Source of the DNA: Polaribacter pectinis
GTDB lineage: Bacteria > Bacteroidota > Bacteroidia > Flavobacteriales > Flavobacteriaceae
Direction of reading: 5' to 3'
Assembly (NCBI RefSeq): GCF_014352875.1
Contig: NZ_CP060695.1
Location: 713,501-777,500, forward strand
DNA: 64,000 nucleotides
The position numbers were made by a program, and so were the translations under genes. Shown piece after piece: positions 41,667 through 51,405 of this stretch (position 1 is its first letter; every line of letters starts with the position of its first letter). Below the pieces are notes generated by a model. It worked only from the letters and a program-made list of their open reading frames with translations. It did no database searches and was not told the origin of the DNA.

Positions 41667-44600
41667 TTAATTCTTTTTAATAAAAATAAAATCTCCACCT
41701 TCATCACCAGTTCTACTTATGGGCGCGTAAATTGGTCTTTGAATTTTATCTCCTCTTGGATTATTAATTATTGGATCTTCTATCATATTAAATAATTGCC
41801 CAGCAGAAAGATATGTGTTTTGGTTGCTTTCTAATCTTTTTAGTAAGTATTCCATAAAAACACTTTTATTAGGTACAGTTTCTAAAGCACCACTTGTAAT
41901 TGCTTTTCTACTTGGCAAAGAGTATTTTGCTTTTACAGCATTAGATGCATTACTAAAACTTCTGTTTTTTGTTAGAATACTACCACTAAAGCAAGCATCA
42001 GAAATTAATAGGGTATGTTTAGAATTTATCGATTTAATATATGAAACAATACTTGTGTTTAAAATTACATTTCCTTCGAACTCCATTTCTGCATCAGAAG
42101 GCATCCAGTAACCTTTTTCACTTACTTTATCGTAATTTCCATGACCTGCGTAGAAAATAACAACATTATCATTTCTACCTACCTTTTTTCTTAAATTATA
42201 AAACTCTTTAATTATCTGATTTTCGGTAGGATTTTTTAATACAGTTACATTTTGTGTATCAAAACTGTACTTTCTAATTAATAAATCTGCTAGCGCTTGT
42301 GCATCTTTAGTTGGTTCTCCTTTTAAATCGTCTATGGTTTCATCTTTATAAGTGCTTACTCCAATTATTAGTGCATGGTATTTGCCAAAACCAATGTCTA
42401 ATTTTTCGGTAGTATTGTCTGTAGTTACAGAATTATCTATTTCTGGAGAATTACGTTTTATGGTAAATGTTTTTGTAGAAGAAGCTTGTTTTAAATCGGT
42501 AGCTTTTACTATTAGATCGTTTTTTCCATATTTTAAGGGAACATTGGCAATAAAACTTCCATCTTCAGAAACACTAGCTTCTACACCATTTACGGTAATT
42601 TCGAAAATACCATCAGTATCTGTTGCTTTTCCTCGAACCTGAATTCTTTTTGCTTCAACAATTTTAAAACCTCTTTCTTCCTCTACATTTGGCGAGGTAA
42701 TTACTACAATTGGTGGATTATTAAAACTTGTAGATGTTTGGTATTTAATGTCTAAATGATCTATGGCAATTTTTTTATCGTAATAAATAGTATATCCAAA
42801 TTTATTACCGAAGAAAGGCTCAAAAGGAGTTTCGTTTACATATACATCATTAATATAGAAACGTAATAAGCTTCCTGTTTTTACAATTTTAATTTTGTTA
42901 AACTCATTTAAACCAGTTTTAATTGCTGATGATTCTGTAAATGGAATAATTTTTTTGTACTCATCATTATCGAACTTTCTGTACATATAACTTCCATTAC
43001 CAGATAGTAGAAAAGTGTATTCGTTAGAAGAGTTTTTTCTTCCAAAAGTAATACCATACAAACCTTCTGTAGAATTTCTAACCCTGCTTAAAGAGGTTTC
43101 AATTATAAAATCTTTTGTTGTGTTTATTTCTACATCTTTACTAATAAAAATGCCTCCTTTTTTCTTTTTGTGAAGCATTAATTTTCCGTTTGTAATTGCA
43201 GCAGAATAATCATCAGAATCTTCTAAATTCCAATTATTAGTATTTCCATTGAAGGTGTCATACAAAGGAAGCGTAAGTTTTTTATTAGTTACAACAGTGT
43301 TGTTTGTATTGCTTTTAAGAAGGTTGATTTTTAAAAAATCTACAGCAATTTCTTGATTATTATAAACAATGTACCCAATTCTATCTCCGTAAAATGGCTC
43401 GAAATCTGTTTTTGTAACATGTTTATTATTAATGTAATAGGTGTATAGTTCTCCTTCTTTTCTAATTTTTATGGTATTAGAAGCTCCATTATTTTGATTG
43501 ATAGTTGAAGATTTAGTCCATTTTGTAATTATTTCTTCATTACCATTTACCGTTCTAACTATTTTATAATATCCTGTTGCGGTTAAGTAAAATCTGTAGC
43601 TATTACCACCATCTAAACCCCACATTATTCCGTATGCATTGTTGGTAACACCACTAATTTTATCAATTTTAGTTTCTATTTCAAAATTTTTAGAGCTATC
43701 AAAATGTTTACTAATATTTGAAGACCAACCTTTATCTGGTTTTTTATGTTGAAGGTAATATTTTCCGTTAGACAATCTAAAACGTGTGTCTTCATTGTCT
43801 TGTTCTGTCCATTGATTAATACTATTGTCAAAATTTTCATTTAAAACAAGATTTTTTTCAAAATTAAGATTCGTGTTTATATTATCTATGTTTTGGTCTA
43901 AATAGGTTACGCTAATATTGTCTATTGCTATTTTCTGTTTATCAAAAACTACAAACCCCAGTCTTTTGCCAAAAAAAGTTAAATTGTAGGCAGTGTGTAC
44001 TTTAGTTTTATTAATGTAAAAATTATAAGTGCTGTTTATTTTTTCTATTGTTAACTTATTCTTACCAAGATTTCCTTTTTCTATGGCAGAAGATGCTGTC
44101 CAATTTTTAAGGCTATTTAATTTGCTGTTTTTATATTCATCAATTGCAAAACTTCCACTAGGAGCAATAAAAAATTGATTTTGATTGCCTCCATCTTCAC
44201 GCCCAAAAACTAAACCAAAACCATTATTCTGAATTCCATTAATTTTTTGAAATGATGCTTCTATCTTAAAATCTTTTGTATTATCTAAATCTATTATTCT
44301 TGTAGAGGTAAAGCCTTTTACATCTTTGTATTCGAAATAATATTTACCATTAGAAATTTCTAAAGTAGCTTCATCATTATTTTGTACTGCCCAAGAGTTA
44401 TTGTTTGAGTAGAAATTATCGTACAAAACAGTGGAATTATTGGTGTTATTATTTATTACTGATGTACTTTGTTTTACGCTAATATAATCGATTGAGATTT
44501 TCTGGTTTTTAAAAATTGCAACCCCAATTTGTTTCCCAACAAAACTTTTATAAGGCATGGTGTAAATCTCTTTTTCGTTGATATAAAACGTTAGAGAATT

Positions 44601-45074
44601 TCCTTTTTTAGTAACTTTTAGATTATTAACACCATAATTTCCTGTTTTTATTTTGTCTGACTTCTCCCATTTTTTAATATTGGAATAAGTGCCATTTACA
44701 GATTCTGCAATTCTAAAATATCCATTAGAACTAAAACCTAATTCTTTGTAATTACTATCATCTTTAAAGTCGTATAAAAATTGAATGCCAGAGTTGTCGA
44801 TTCCAGAAATTTTCTGGATAGAGGTTTCAATTTCAAAATCTTTTGAAGTATCTAAATTAAAATCCGTGGTAGAAATTCTCCAAGATTTATCTGTTCTTTT
44901 GTGTTCGAAATAATAACGACCATTAAAAACGTTTAAATCTCTTATATCATTACTGCCAATTGGCCAATTGCCTTTATTGTCGAAATTTTCTTGATATATG
45001 TAATTATTAGATTGTCCAAATACACTATAAGTAATTAATAATGAGACGAACACTATGTTTTTTAGAGTTTTCAT
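41667..45074 (-). CDS. Secreted caspase-family protease with four repeated beta-rich modules
   Basis: A 1135-residue exported protein (signal MKTLKNIVFVSLLITYSVFG). Four modules of about 180 residues (starting near 25, 215, 405 and 600) repeat the pattern NGKYYFEH/Y, DFxIETSxxKI, a glycine-rich strand, FYINxKxVxxxPF and IAIDxIxV, which looks like a concanavalin/LamG-type sandwich. An Ig-like module (about 790-885, PPIVVITSPN, VRGKATDTDGIFEITVNG) follows, then a peptidase C14 domain: LIIGVSTYKDE, His978 in FYAGHGNYD, Cys1028 in SDACFSGS, ending GDEGGDFIFI. The dyad is intact. Downstream partner of the C1 peptidase gene (7-nt gap). Confidence 0.88.
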   Translation of the reverse strand: MKTLKNIVFVSLLITYSVFGQSNNYIYQENFDNKGNWPIGSNDIRDLNVFNGRYYFEHKRTDKSWRISTTDFNLDTSKDFEIETSIQKISGIDNSGIQFLYDFKDDSNYKELGFSSNGYFRIAESVNGTYSNIKKWEKSDKIKTGNYGVNNLKVTKKGNSLTFYINEKEIYTMPYKSFVGKQIGVAIFKNQKISIDYISVKQSTSVINNNTNNSTVLYDNFYSNNNSWAVQNNDEATLEISNGKYYFEYKDVKGFTSTRIIDLDNTKDFKIEASFQKINGIQNNGFGLVFGREDGGNQNQFFIAPSGSFAIDEYKNSKLNSLKNWTASSAIEKGNLGKNKLTIEKINSTYNFYINKTKVHTAYNLTFFGKRLGFVVFDKQKIAIDNISVTYLDQNIDNINTNLNFEKNLVLNENFDNSINQWTEQDNEDTRFRLSNGKYYLQHKKPDKGWSSNISKHFDSSKNFEIETKIDKISGVTNNAYGIMWGLDGGNSYRFYLTATGYYKIVRTVNGNEEIITKWTKSSTINQNNGASNTIKIRKEGELYTYYINNKHVTKTDFEPFYGDRIGYIVYNNQEIAVDFLKINLLKSNTNNTVVTNKKLTLPLYDTFNGNTNNWNLEDSDDYSAAITNGKLMLHKKKKGGIFISKDVEINTTKDFIIETSLSRVRNSTEGLYGITFGRKNSSNEYTFLLSGNGSYMYRKFDNDEYKKIIPFTESSAIKTGLNEFNKIKIVKTGSLLRFYINDVYVNETPFEPFFGNKFGYTIYYDKKIAIDHLDIKYQTSTSFNNPPIVVITSPNVEEERGFKIVEAKRIQVRGKATDTDGIFEITVNGVEASVSEDGSFIANVPLKYGKNDLIVKATDLKQASSTKTFTIKRNSPEIDNSVTTDNTTEKLDIGFGKYHALIIGVSTYKDETIDDLKGEPTKDAQALADLLIRKYSFDTQNVTVLKNPTENQIIKEFYNLRKKVGRNDNVVIFYAGHGNYDKVSEKGYWMPSDAEMEFEGNVILNTSIVSYIKSINSKHTLLISDACFSGSILTKNRSFSNASNAVKAKYSLPSRKAITSGALETVPNKSVFMEYLLKRLESNQNTYLSAGQLFNMIEDPIINNPRGDKIQRPIYAPISRTGDEGGDFIFIKKN

Positions 45075-45081
45075 AATAATT

Positions 45082-46533
45082 TTATTGGTGATTCATTTCT
45101 ATAAAAATTGGCACAACTTTAGCTGATGAACTTTTAGAAGTAGCATTAAAGGAAATTTCATTTTTGCTAAAAGTAATATCAGAACCTTTAAACATTTTGT
45201 AGGATAATGCTTGTTTAACTCTAGAAACAAAATCTCCAGAACCATATTTAGCTTTGCTAATTATACTGTTAATATCTAGTTTTTCTTTACTGTATAAAAC
45301 GCATAAAATATCTCTACCAGGTTTGTTATCAAACTCTATAAAATAATCTTCATTTGGCAACGCAATTTCACTATTAGTGTAATTAAAATAATCGCTAAAA
45401 TTTGCAAAAGGATATAATTTATTTACAGATTTGTCAGATGAACCATATCCAATTAAATAAACATAACCACGTTGTTTGTTCTTAAGGTAAATTCTAAATT
45501 GTGTTCCAGATGTATAAGATTTATCTACTTTATAAGTTGTTTTTGTAGCCTTAACAATATTAAAATTCCTAGTTGCTTCATCCGCTAAACTTATTGGCAT
45601 ATTGCTACCATTACTTAACTTTAAGGTAAGTTCTCCACCCAATTTATTGTATGCGTAAGTATTATTATTTTTAATATCGTTGCTGTTGTTGTCTGATGTT
45701 TTATCAACCAGAACGTATAAAGTCTTTACCTGTCTAATAAAATCATCATATTTTATCCAGAAAAAACCTTTGTTTGCAAATCCATAACCGTGAGAATTCA
45801 TAATTTCAAAAGAGCCACCTGCTTTATTATTATCATACCCAACAACAACCATTGCATGACCATTTGTACCGGAATTAGGAATCCAAACAAAATTTTGATC
45901 AGTTTTTAAACTATTGTAATTATACAAACCTATAACAACTGGGTTTTTATTAACTAAGGCTTTTTTTACTTTAACCACTAAAGTAGCATTGTAAGAGTTT
46001 GTCCATTTATCTAACCTTTCAAAAGAAAGAATTTTATGGTTTTTTGCTTTTGAGCGTGTCACCGAAGATGGACTTTTAACACAGGATCTATAATCGTAAG
46101 GGAAGTCTGACATTTTAACAGAACCATCTGTTGCCATAAGATTCATTGCTTTTTCTATGTAAGCACCTTTACAGTCATTTGTTAATCTAATTTGATTATA
46201 GATATAGGATGGAGAAAAAGTGTTCTGGTCTATTTTTGCTCTATTGTTCTGCCAACCATTTTTTATAGCATTTGCAATTGTTCTTGCTCCATAACCTGTT
46301 GCCCAACCAACACAAGAACCTTGTGGACCTTGACTTTTTGGAGTGGGAGTGTAGCCTTTTAAACTAAAATTAGAAGGTAATGCTTGGTAACTTCTTGTTA
46401 TTAGAGGTACAGATTGTGGAATTGCTTCATAAAGTGCTTTGTTAAACTTTAATCCTGTGCCCAAATCTTCTTCTTGTGACAATAGTAAACCTGATAAAAA
46501 CAGGCATACTATAAGTGTGGAAAGTTTTTTCAT
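45082..46533 (-). CDS. Papain-like (C1) peptidase with DUF4384-like C-terminal domain
   Basis: A 483-residue exported cysteine protease (signal MKKLSTLIVCLFLSGLLLSQ). The C1 fold shows Cys74 in SQGPQGSCVGWATGYG, His226 in GTNGHAMVVVGYD and Asn246 in FEIMNSHGYGF, followed by GFFWIKYDDF, so the triad is complete. Residues about 290-440 (FRIYLKNKQRGYVYLIGYGS, then LYPF) match DUF4384, a domain also found beside caspase-like and kinase proteins. Seven nt separate it from the caspase gene, so the two proteases are co-expressed; whether one activates the other is open. Confidence 0.88.
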   Translation of the reverse strand: MKKLSTLIVCLFLSGLLLSQEEDLGTGLKFNKALYEAIPQSVPLITRSYQALPSNFSLKGYTPTPKSQGPQGSCVGWATGYGARTIANAIKNGWQNNRAKIDQNTFSPSYIYNQIRLTNDCKGAYIEKAMNLMATDGSVKMSDFPYDYRSCVKSPSSVTRSKAKNHKILSFERLDKWTNSYNATLVVKVKKALVNKNPVVIGLYNYNSLKTDQNFVWIPNSGTNGHAMVVVGYDNNKAGGSFEIMNSHGYGFANKGFFWIKYDDFIRQVKTLYVLVDKTSDNNSNDIKNNNTYAYNKLGGELTLKLSNGSNMPISLADEATRNFNIVKATKTTYKVDKSYTSGTQFRIYLKNKQRGYVYLIGYGSSDKSVNKLYPFANFSDYFNYTNSEIALPNEDYFIEFDNKPGRDILCVLYSKEKLDINSIISKAKYGSGDFVSRVKQALSYKMFKGSDITFSKNEISFNATSKSSSAKVVPIFIEMNHQ

Positions 46534-46580
46534 TTTGTGCGTTTTAGTGTTACCCTACAAAACTCACAATAATTAGCGCA

Positions 46581-46608
46581 AAAAAAAATACGTCATTTGA
46601 CGTATTTT
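46581..46608 (-). terminator. Rho-independent terminator of the DUF3857 gene
   Basis: AAAATACGTCA (46585-46595) pairs with TGACGTATTTT (46598-46608); the minus-strand transcript continues with T residues (46588-46581). It separates the long serC-to-DUF3857 run from the protease operon. Confidence 0.8.
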
Positions 46609-46636
46609 TAAAGTTAAAAGGTTATTAATCTATGTT

Positions 46637-48589
46637 TTATGGTTTTTTTTCTATGACAATGTAAGAGTTTTCAGAAATAATTATTTGTTTATAAAACTCT
46701 TTTAAAGCATAATATTCTGATACTTGAAATATTCTTTTTGAAATATTTAGACGCAAATAGACATTTACAATATTCCCTTTTTTAATAGTTTTAAAAATGA
46801 AGGAACCAGCCTTATTTGGTAGAGAAATAGCTTTGCTTTCTGGAAGTTGCGTAATGGTATAACCTTCTGGAATTTCTAAATTAAGAAGATAGTTTTGTTT
46901 TCTAGGATATGCAAAATCTACGGGATAATTTCTTTCTTTTAGTTTAAAAGGGTTTTCTTTAACTCTGTCAAAAAAAATAGGATTTATACGTGTTTTATTT
47001 GCTAAATCTTCATCCATTATTAGTTTTATTTTAAAAATTTCTAATAAAGGTTTTTCTAAATTTTCTGTATCAACTGCTTTATACTCATCAACTTCTAAAT
47101 CTGGATTTTTAGACTCAAAATCTTGTAAATAATCATTTTCATTAGTTAAAGAAATTTTTTTTCTTTGGTTGGCTGCAAAATAACCACTTCTTCTTATAAT
47201 TAGATTTCCAGAGAATTCACCATCTTCACTTAAAGATAATTTTGCAGTAATGTTTTTAGAACTTTTAATTTTTGGTTGCAAACCAACCCAAGAACTTTTT
47301 CCTTTAAAATCTATTATTCTAGCTTCACCATTTAAAGCTTTTATTGGTACTTGCCCAAAAGGTAAAAATTTATCTGTTGCATCTAAAAAATATTCTTTAT
47401 CATCAATTATTGCTTTTACAATTACATAGTTATAATCATAAATTACAGGAAAAAGTTTGGTAGTTACACCATTATTTCTTGTTGATAAAACAACTAAATT
47501 TGCTTTTATATCTGCAGCTTGTAAACTGTTGTATAAAGACAAATTTATTTCACCAACATCACCAGATTTATCATCAAAAGCTTCTTTTACTTTAGCATCT
47601 TCATTTGTCCAATTTTTATCATTCCATGTATAATGATTTCTAATAAAGTTAAATACTTTTTTGGCTCTTTCTAAAGTGTTTTCTGTTGTTAAAATTGTTT
47701 CAGGAATTCTTCTTTTAAAATAATTCTTTTTAGAAGTTTGATTATTAAAGAATTGATCTTTTAATGTTTTGTCTGCCTGTTTCCATGTTGTTGCGTAGTT
47801 TTTAATAGAACCATCGTAGCCTGTACTTGACTTTAAATCGAAAGTAAGTTTAGAAATGTAGTTTTTCTTACTTAACATGTAATCTTCTTCTTTAAAAGCA
47901 GGAATATTATTCATTCCGTAAGAATAAACTGCACATGCACCCTCTCCTAAACCATCAATATACACACACTTCTTATCTACTGAAGGCTTATCTTTATTCA
48001 GTTTTAAAAAACCAACAATTTTTATATTGTATTTGTAATTTCCTAAAATGGAAGCATCATAATCACTTTTTATTTTTGGTATATCAGATTGAAACTCCCA
48101 ATCATCAATACCTAAATAAGGAGATGAGACACTGTATTTATACTCTATAACACTTCCTTCTTTAATATTTGGAAGTGTAAATTTTTTAACAGTCCAATTT
48201 TTTCCTTCTTTTGTTGTAAAAATATCTTTCTCTTGAAGTTTAGTTTTTTCTATTGTACCAATTTCAGTTAAATTGTAAGTAACGGCACTTACATCTAATA
48301 TTTTTTGTTCTTTATAAAGGTTGATCGCAATGTTAGCTTTGTCGAAAGCAGCTTTATTAAAAATTTTTATTCTAAAATAATAATCTGTTCTTGGTATTTC
48401 TCTCTTATTATTATCTGGATAACGATTTGCATGTTCATATAAAACTACAGCAGAAGCAGTAGAATCTTTCTCGTAAACTGTCATTTTTAATTCTTCTAAA
48501 GTGCTTTGTCCCATTTTAGAAGATTTCTTTTTTTGTGCAACGATTAGTGTTGTAAATAGGAGTAGTATGAGTAAGTTTATTTTCTTCAT
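46637..48589 (-). CDS. DUF3857/transglutaminase-like exported protein without catalytic cysteine
   Basis: A 650-residue exported protein (MKKINLLILLLFTTLIVAQ). Residues about 50-250 form a DUF3857 domain (ITKIN-type strands, e.g. NIKEGSVIEYKYSVSSPYLG and DDWEFQSDIPKIKSDY). A transglutaminase-like core follows: RAKKVFNFIRNHYTWNDKNW, KSGDVGEINLSLYNSLQAAD, ANLVVLSTRNNG, YNYVIVKAIIDDKEYFLDAT. The position that carries the catalytic Cys in active enzymes (GDC) reads GDV here, so it is probably a binding protein. The C-terminal part is beta-rich (DUF3858-like). It abuts the nuclease gene without spacing. Confidence 0.82.
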   Translation of the reverse strand: MKKINLLILLLFTTLIVAQKKKSSKMGQSTLEELKMTVYEKDSTASAVVLYEHANRYPDNNKREIPRTDYYFRIKIFNKAAFDKANIAINLYKEQKILDVSAVTYNLTEIGTIEKTKLQEKDIFTTKEGKNWTVKKFTLPNIKEGSVIEYKYSVSSPYLGIDDWEFQSDIPKIKSDYDASILGNYKYNIKIVGFLKLNKDKPSVDKKCVYIDGLGEGACAVYSYGMNNIPAFKEEDYMLSKKNYISKLTFDLKSSTGYDGSIKNYATTWKQADKTLKDQFFNNQTSKKNYFKRRIPETILTTENTLERAKKVFNFIRNHYTWNDKNWTNEDAKVKEAFDDKSGDVGEINLSLYNSLQAADIKANLVVLSTRNNGVTTKLFPVIYDYNYVIVKAIIDDKEYFLDATDKFLPFGQVPIKALNGEARIIDFKGKSSWVGLQPKIKSSKNITAKLSLSEDGEFSGNLIIRRSGYFAANQRKKISLTNENDYLQDFESKNPDLEVDEYKAVDTENLEKPLLEIFKIKLIMDEDLANKTRINPIFFDRVKENPFKLKERNYPVDFAYPRKQNYLLNLEIPEGYTITQLPESKAISLPNKAGSFIFKTIKKGNIVNVYLRLNISKRIFQVSEYYALKEFYKQIIISENSYIVIEKKP

Positions 48590-49669
48590 TTAAAGTCTAA
48601 CAATTTTCTGAACATTATTTTTATTCAAATAATTTTTAATAATAGTTTTACAGAGTTTTTTATTTTCGACAGGTGTAAGAACAGATTTTAAGATATCTAA
48701 TCTATTTTCTTGATATGCTAAATTAGTGTAGCCAAAACTTGTAACTTCGTTATTTTCTATTAAAATAACTGCATTTTCTTCTATTTCTCTCCCTTTATCA
48801 AAAATAATAAAATCATTATTATTAAAATCTTGAGCTATAGTTTTTCTTTCTTTTTTAAAGTTGAATTTAGGCGATAAAATTTCTAATTCAATATAGTATT
48901 TTAATCTTGTAAAAAGTTCATTTCCAGTTTTTTCAAAAGAAATTGAAGTCGCTCTATCTTGTATCTTTATGGCTCTTTTAGTTGTTTTTAAAAACAATTT
49001 ATTTACTTCTGCTTTTATATTTTTTCCTCTACCAATAAAGATTACTTTTCCTTCAGAATCATGTATATAATAAACCCCTTGAAGTTTTGGAGATTCATCT
49101 ATTAATTTTTGAAGTCTTTCTTTTTCTAACCTTCTGTCATGATATTTTACAGAACTTTGTATAATGGACTTATTGGTGTCTTTTTCTAATAAAATTTTAA
49201 AAAGCTGCACTGTTGCTAAAGCATCTCCAGAAGCTCTGTGTCTATCTGTCATTGGGATTCCTAAAGCTCTGGTTAATTTCCCCAAGCTATAAGAAGGTTG
49301 GTCTAAAATTAAAGCTTGACTCAATTCTACCGTACAAAGTGTGTTTCTATTGAATTCGTAACCTAAACGTTCGAACTCTGTACTTAAAATTCTATAATCG
49401 AAAGAAGTATTATGTGCAACTAAAGTACAATCTTTGGTAATTTCTACAATCCTTTTTGCAACTTCATAGAATTTAGGTGCATTGCGTAACATGTTATTAT
49501 TAATACCAGTTAACTTTACTACAAATTTCTGAATTTCTTTTTCAGGGTTTACCAAGCTAATAAATTGGTCTACAACATCATGTCCGTCAAATTTATAGAT
49601 AGCAATTTCTGTAATGCCTTCTTCATTAAACTTACCTCCAGTTGTTTCAATGTCTAATATTGCGTACAA
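48590..49669 (-). CDS. DEDDh exonuclease fused to a GIY-YIG-like domain
   Basis: A 359-residue protein. Residues 1-165 are a DnaQ-type 3'-5' exonuclease: AILDIETTGGKFNEEGITEI (Exo I), TLVAHNTSFDYRIL (Exo II) and HRASGDALATVQLF (Exo III, DEDDh). Residues about 195-275 match the UvrC/GIY-YIG N-terminal fold (LQGVYYIHDSEGKVIFIGRG, then LFTRLKYYIELEILSPKFN). This pairing occurs in epsilon-like proteins outside the replicase and suggests a repair or nucleic-acid trimming role. The last 60 residues are unassigned. It follows yggS by 25 nt. Confidence 0.87.
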   Translation of the reverse strand: MYAILDIETTGGKFNEEGITEIAIYKFDGHDVVDQFISLVNPEKEIQKFVVKLTGINNNMLRNAPKFYEVAKRIVEITKDCTLVAHNTSFDYRILSTEFERLGYEFNRNTLCTVELSQALILDQPSYSLGKLTRALGIPMTDRHRASGDALATVQLFKILLEKDTNKSIIQSSVKYHDRRLEKERLQKLIDESPKLQGVYYIHDSEGKVIFIGRGKNIKAEVNKLFLKTTKRAIKIQDRATSISFEKTGNELFTRLKYYIELEILSPKFNFKKERKTIAQDFNNNDFIIFDKGREIEENAVILIENNEVTSFGYTNLAYQENRLDILKSVLTPVENKKLCKTIIKNYLNKNNVQKIVRL

Positions 49670-49694
49670 ATTGTCTTCTTATCGGGGAAAATTA

Positions 49695-50363
49695 CTAATT
49701 ATAGTTTCTATTGCCAAATATAGAACTTCCTACGCGAACCATAGTACTTCCATTTTCGATTGCCAATTTAAAATCTCCACTCATTCCCATAGATAAAGTT
49801 TTTAATTGACAATTTTCTGCTTCAATATTTATTTTTTGTGTATCAAAGAAGTTTTTTAATGCTGAAAATTCTTCTTGTAATTGCTCTTGATTCTCTGTAA
49901 ATGTTGCCATTCCCATAAAACCAACAATTTTTATATTTTTTAAATCTTTTAATTCTGATGAATTTAGAATTTCTTCAATATCATTAAAAGACAAACCAAA
50001 TTTTGTTTCTTCTTTTGCAATTTTTGCTTGTAACAAACAATTAATAACTCTGTTGTGTTTTTTTGCTTGTTTGTTAATTTCTTTTAAAGTAGAAAATTTA
50101 TCTACTCCATGAATTAAATCTACAAAATGCGCCATATATTTTACCTTATTACTTTGTAAATGACCAATCATGTGCCATTGAATGTCTTTTGGTAAAACAT
50201 CAAACTTCTCAACCATTTCCTGAATTTTATTCTCACCAAAAATACGCTGACCAGCATTATAAGCCTCTTGCAAATCTTCCACAGGTTTGGTTTTAGAAAC
50301 AGCAACTAAAGTTACACTTTCTGGAATAGATTGTTTTATTTTTGATAGATTTTCTTTAATCAT
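49695..50363 (-). CDS. PLP homeostasis protein, YggS/PLPBP family
   Basis: A 222-residue single-domain alanine-racemase-fold protein that binds pyridoxal phosphate and buffers it in the cell. VTLVAVSKTKPVEDLQEAY contains the PLP-binding lysine; GENKIQEMVEK, WHMIGHLQSNKVKYM, VDLIHGVDKFSTL and LSMGMSGDFKLAIENGSTMV followed by RVGSSIFG are the signature stretches. Full length. It sits 18 nt after serA in a serine-biosynthesis run that includes the PLP enzyme SerC. Confidence 0.95.
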   Translation of the reverse strand: MIKENLSKIKQSIPESVTLVAVSKTKPVEDLQEAYNAGQRIFGENKIQEMVEKFDVLPKDIQWHMIGHLQSNKVKYMAHFVDLIHGVDKFSTLKEINKQAKKHNRVINCLLQAKIAKEETKFGLSFNDIEEILNSSELKDLKNIKIVGFMGMATFTENQEQLQEEFSALKNFFDTQKINIEAENCQLKTLSMGMSGDFKLAIENGSTMVRVGSSIFGNRNYN

Positions 50364-50381
50364 TTTTAAGTTTCAAAAATT

Positions 50382-51338
50382 TTAATTCTTTAATAAAGCA
50401 ATAATCTGACTCGCTAATTCTGTACCAATTCTGTCTTGAGCTTCTATAGTTGCAGCACCAATGTGTGGCGTTAAAGACATTTCTGGATTCATTAATAATT
50501 GAACAGCAGGTGTTGGTTCTGTTTCAAAAACATCTAAACCAGCAAATTGAACTTTACCACTTTCTATAGCTTTTACTAAATCTACTTCATTTATAATTCC
50601 TCCTCTAGCTGTATTTATGATACCTACACCATCTTTCATTTTTTCTATTTCATCACTTGTAATAATGTAATCTTCTTGTGCAGGCACATGTAATGATATA
50701 AAATCTGCTTCTTTCAATAAATCATCTTTATCAACAGTATCTATATTAAAAGTAACTTTTTGTCCGTTGAAAAACTCTAAAGAAATTGGAGCACTTGTAA
50801 TCATTTCATCAGTTGCAATTACTTGCATTCCTAAACCTAAACCAATTTTAGCAACTTCTTGTCCGATTTTTCCAAAACCGATAATACCAATTTTTTTCCC
50901 ACGTAATTCAGTACCTTGAGAATATGCTTTTTTTAATTCTTTAAAACGAGAATCTCCTTCTAAAGGCATTTCTCTATTGGAAGAATGTAGAAATCTTGCC
51001 ATTCCGAATAAATGCGCAAAAACTAATTCAGCTACAGAACTTGATGAAGCTGCAGGTGTATTTATAACATGCAAACCTTGGTCTTGTGCATATTCAACAT
51101 CAATATTATCCATTCCAACTCCACCACGTCCAATTAACTTTAAACTCGGACAAGCATCAATTAATTCTTGACGAACTTGAGTTGCGCTTCTTACTAAAAT
51201 TGCATCAATGTTATGTTCGTTTATATAGTTTTCTAATTGATTTTGTGCCACTTTAGTGGTAATTACTTCAAAACCTCCTTTTTCTAAAGCGTCTATTCCG
51301 CTTTGAGAAATTCCATCGTTTGCTAATATTTTCATCAT
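50382..51338 (-). CDS. serA: D-3-phosphoglycerate dehydrogenase (short form)
   Basis: A 318-residue NAD-dependent D-2-hydroxyacid dehydrogenase, assigned to SerA because serC lies directly upstream. NAD-binding motif: KKIGIIGFGKIGQEVAKIGL. Catalytic residues: NTARGGIINEVDLV (Arg), GLDVFETEPTP (Glu) and LTPHIGAATIEAQ (His). It lacks the C-terminal ACT domain that gives serine feedback in longer SerA proteins. The frame opens with two adjacent ATGs (51338 and 51335); either could be used. The 67-nt gap to serC contains an inverted repeat. Confidence 0.9.
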   Translation of the reverse strand: MMKILANDGISQSGIDALEKGGFEVITTKVAQNQLENYINEHNIDAILVRSATQVRQELIDACPSLKLIGRGGVGMDNIDVEYAQDQGLHVINTPAASSSSVAELVFAHLFGMARFLHSSNREMPLEGDSRFKELKKAYSQGTELRGKKIGIIGFGKIGQEVAKIGLGLGMQVIATDEMITSAPISLEFFNGQKVTFNIDTVDKDDLLKEADFISLHVPAQEDYIITSDEIEKMKDGVGIINTARGGIINEVDLVKAIESGKVQFAGLDVFETEPTPAVQLLMNPEMSLTPHIGAATIEAQDRIGTELASQIIALLKN

Positions 51339-51357
51339 CTATTCAGTCATTCAAAAA

Positions 51358-51396
51358 TTGAAATATTCAAAAACTATTACATTTTCAATATTTCAA
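51358..51396. repeat. Inverted repeat between serC and serA
   Basis: TTGAAATATT (51358-51367) and AATATTTCAA (51387-51396) are exact inverses around a 19-nt spacer, in an A/T-only context. It may be a weak mRNA hairpin or an operator; no T tail makes it a clear terminator. Confidence 0.45.
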
Positions 51397-51405
51397 AATA
51401 TTATT

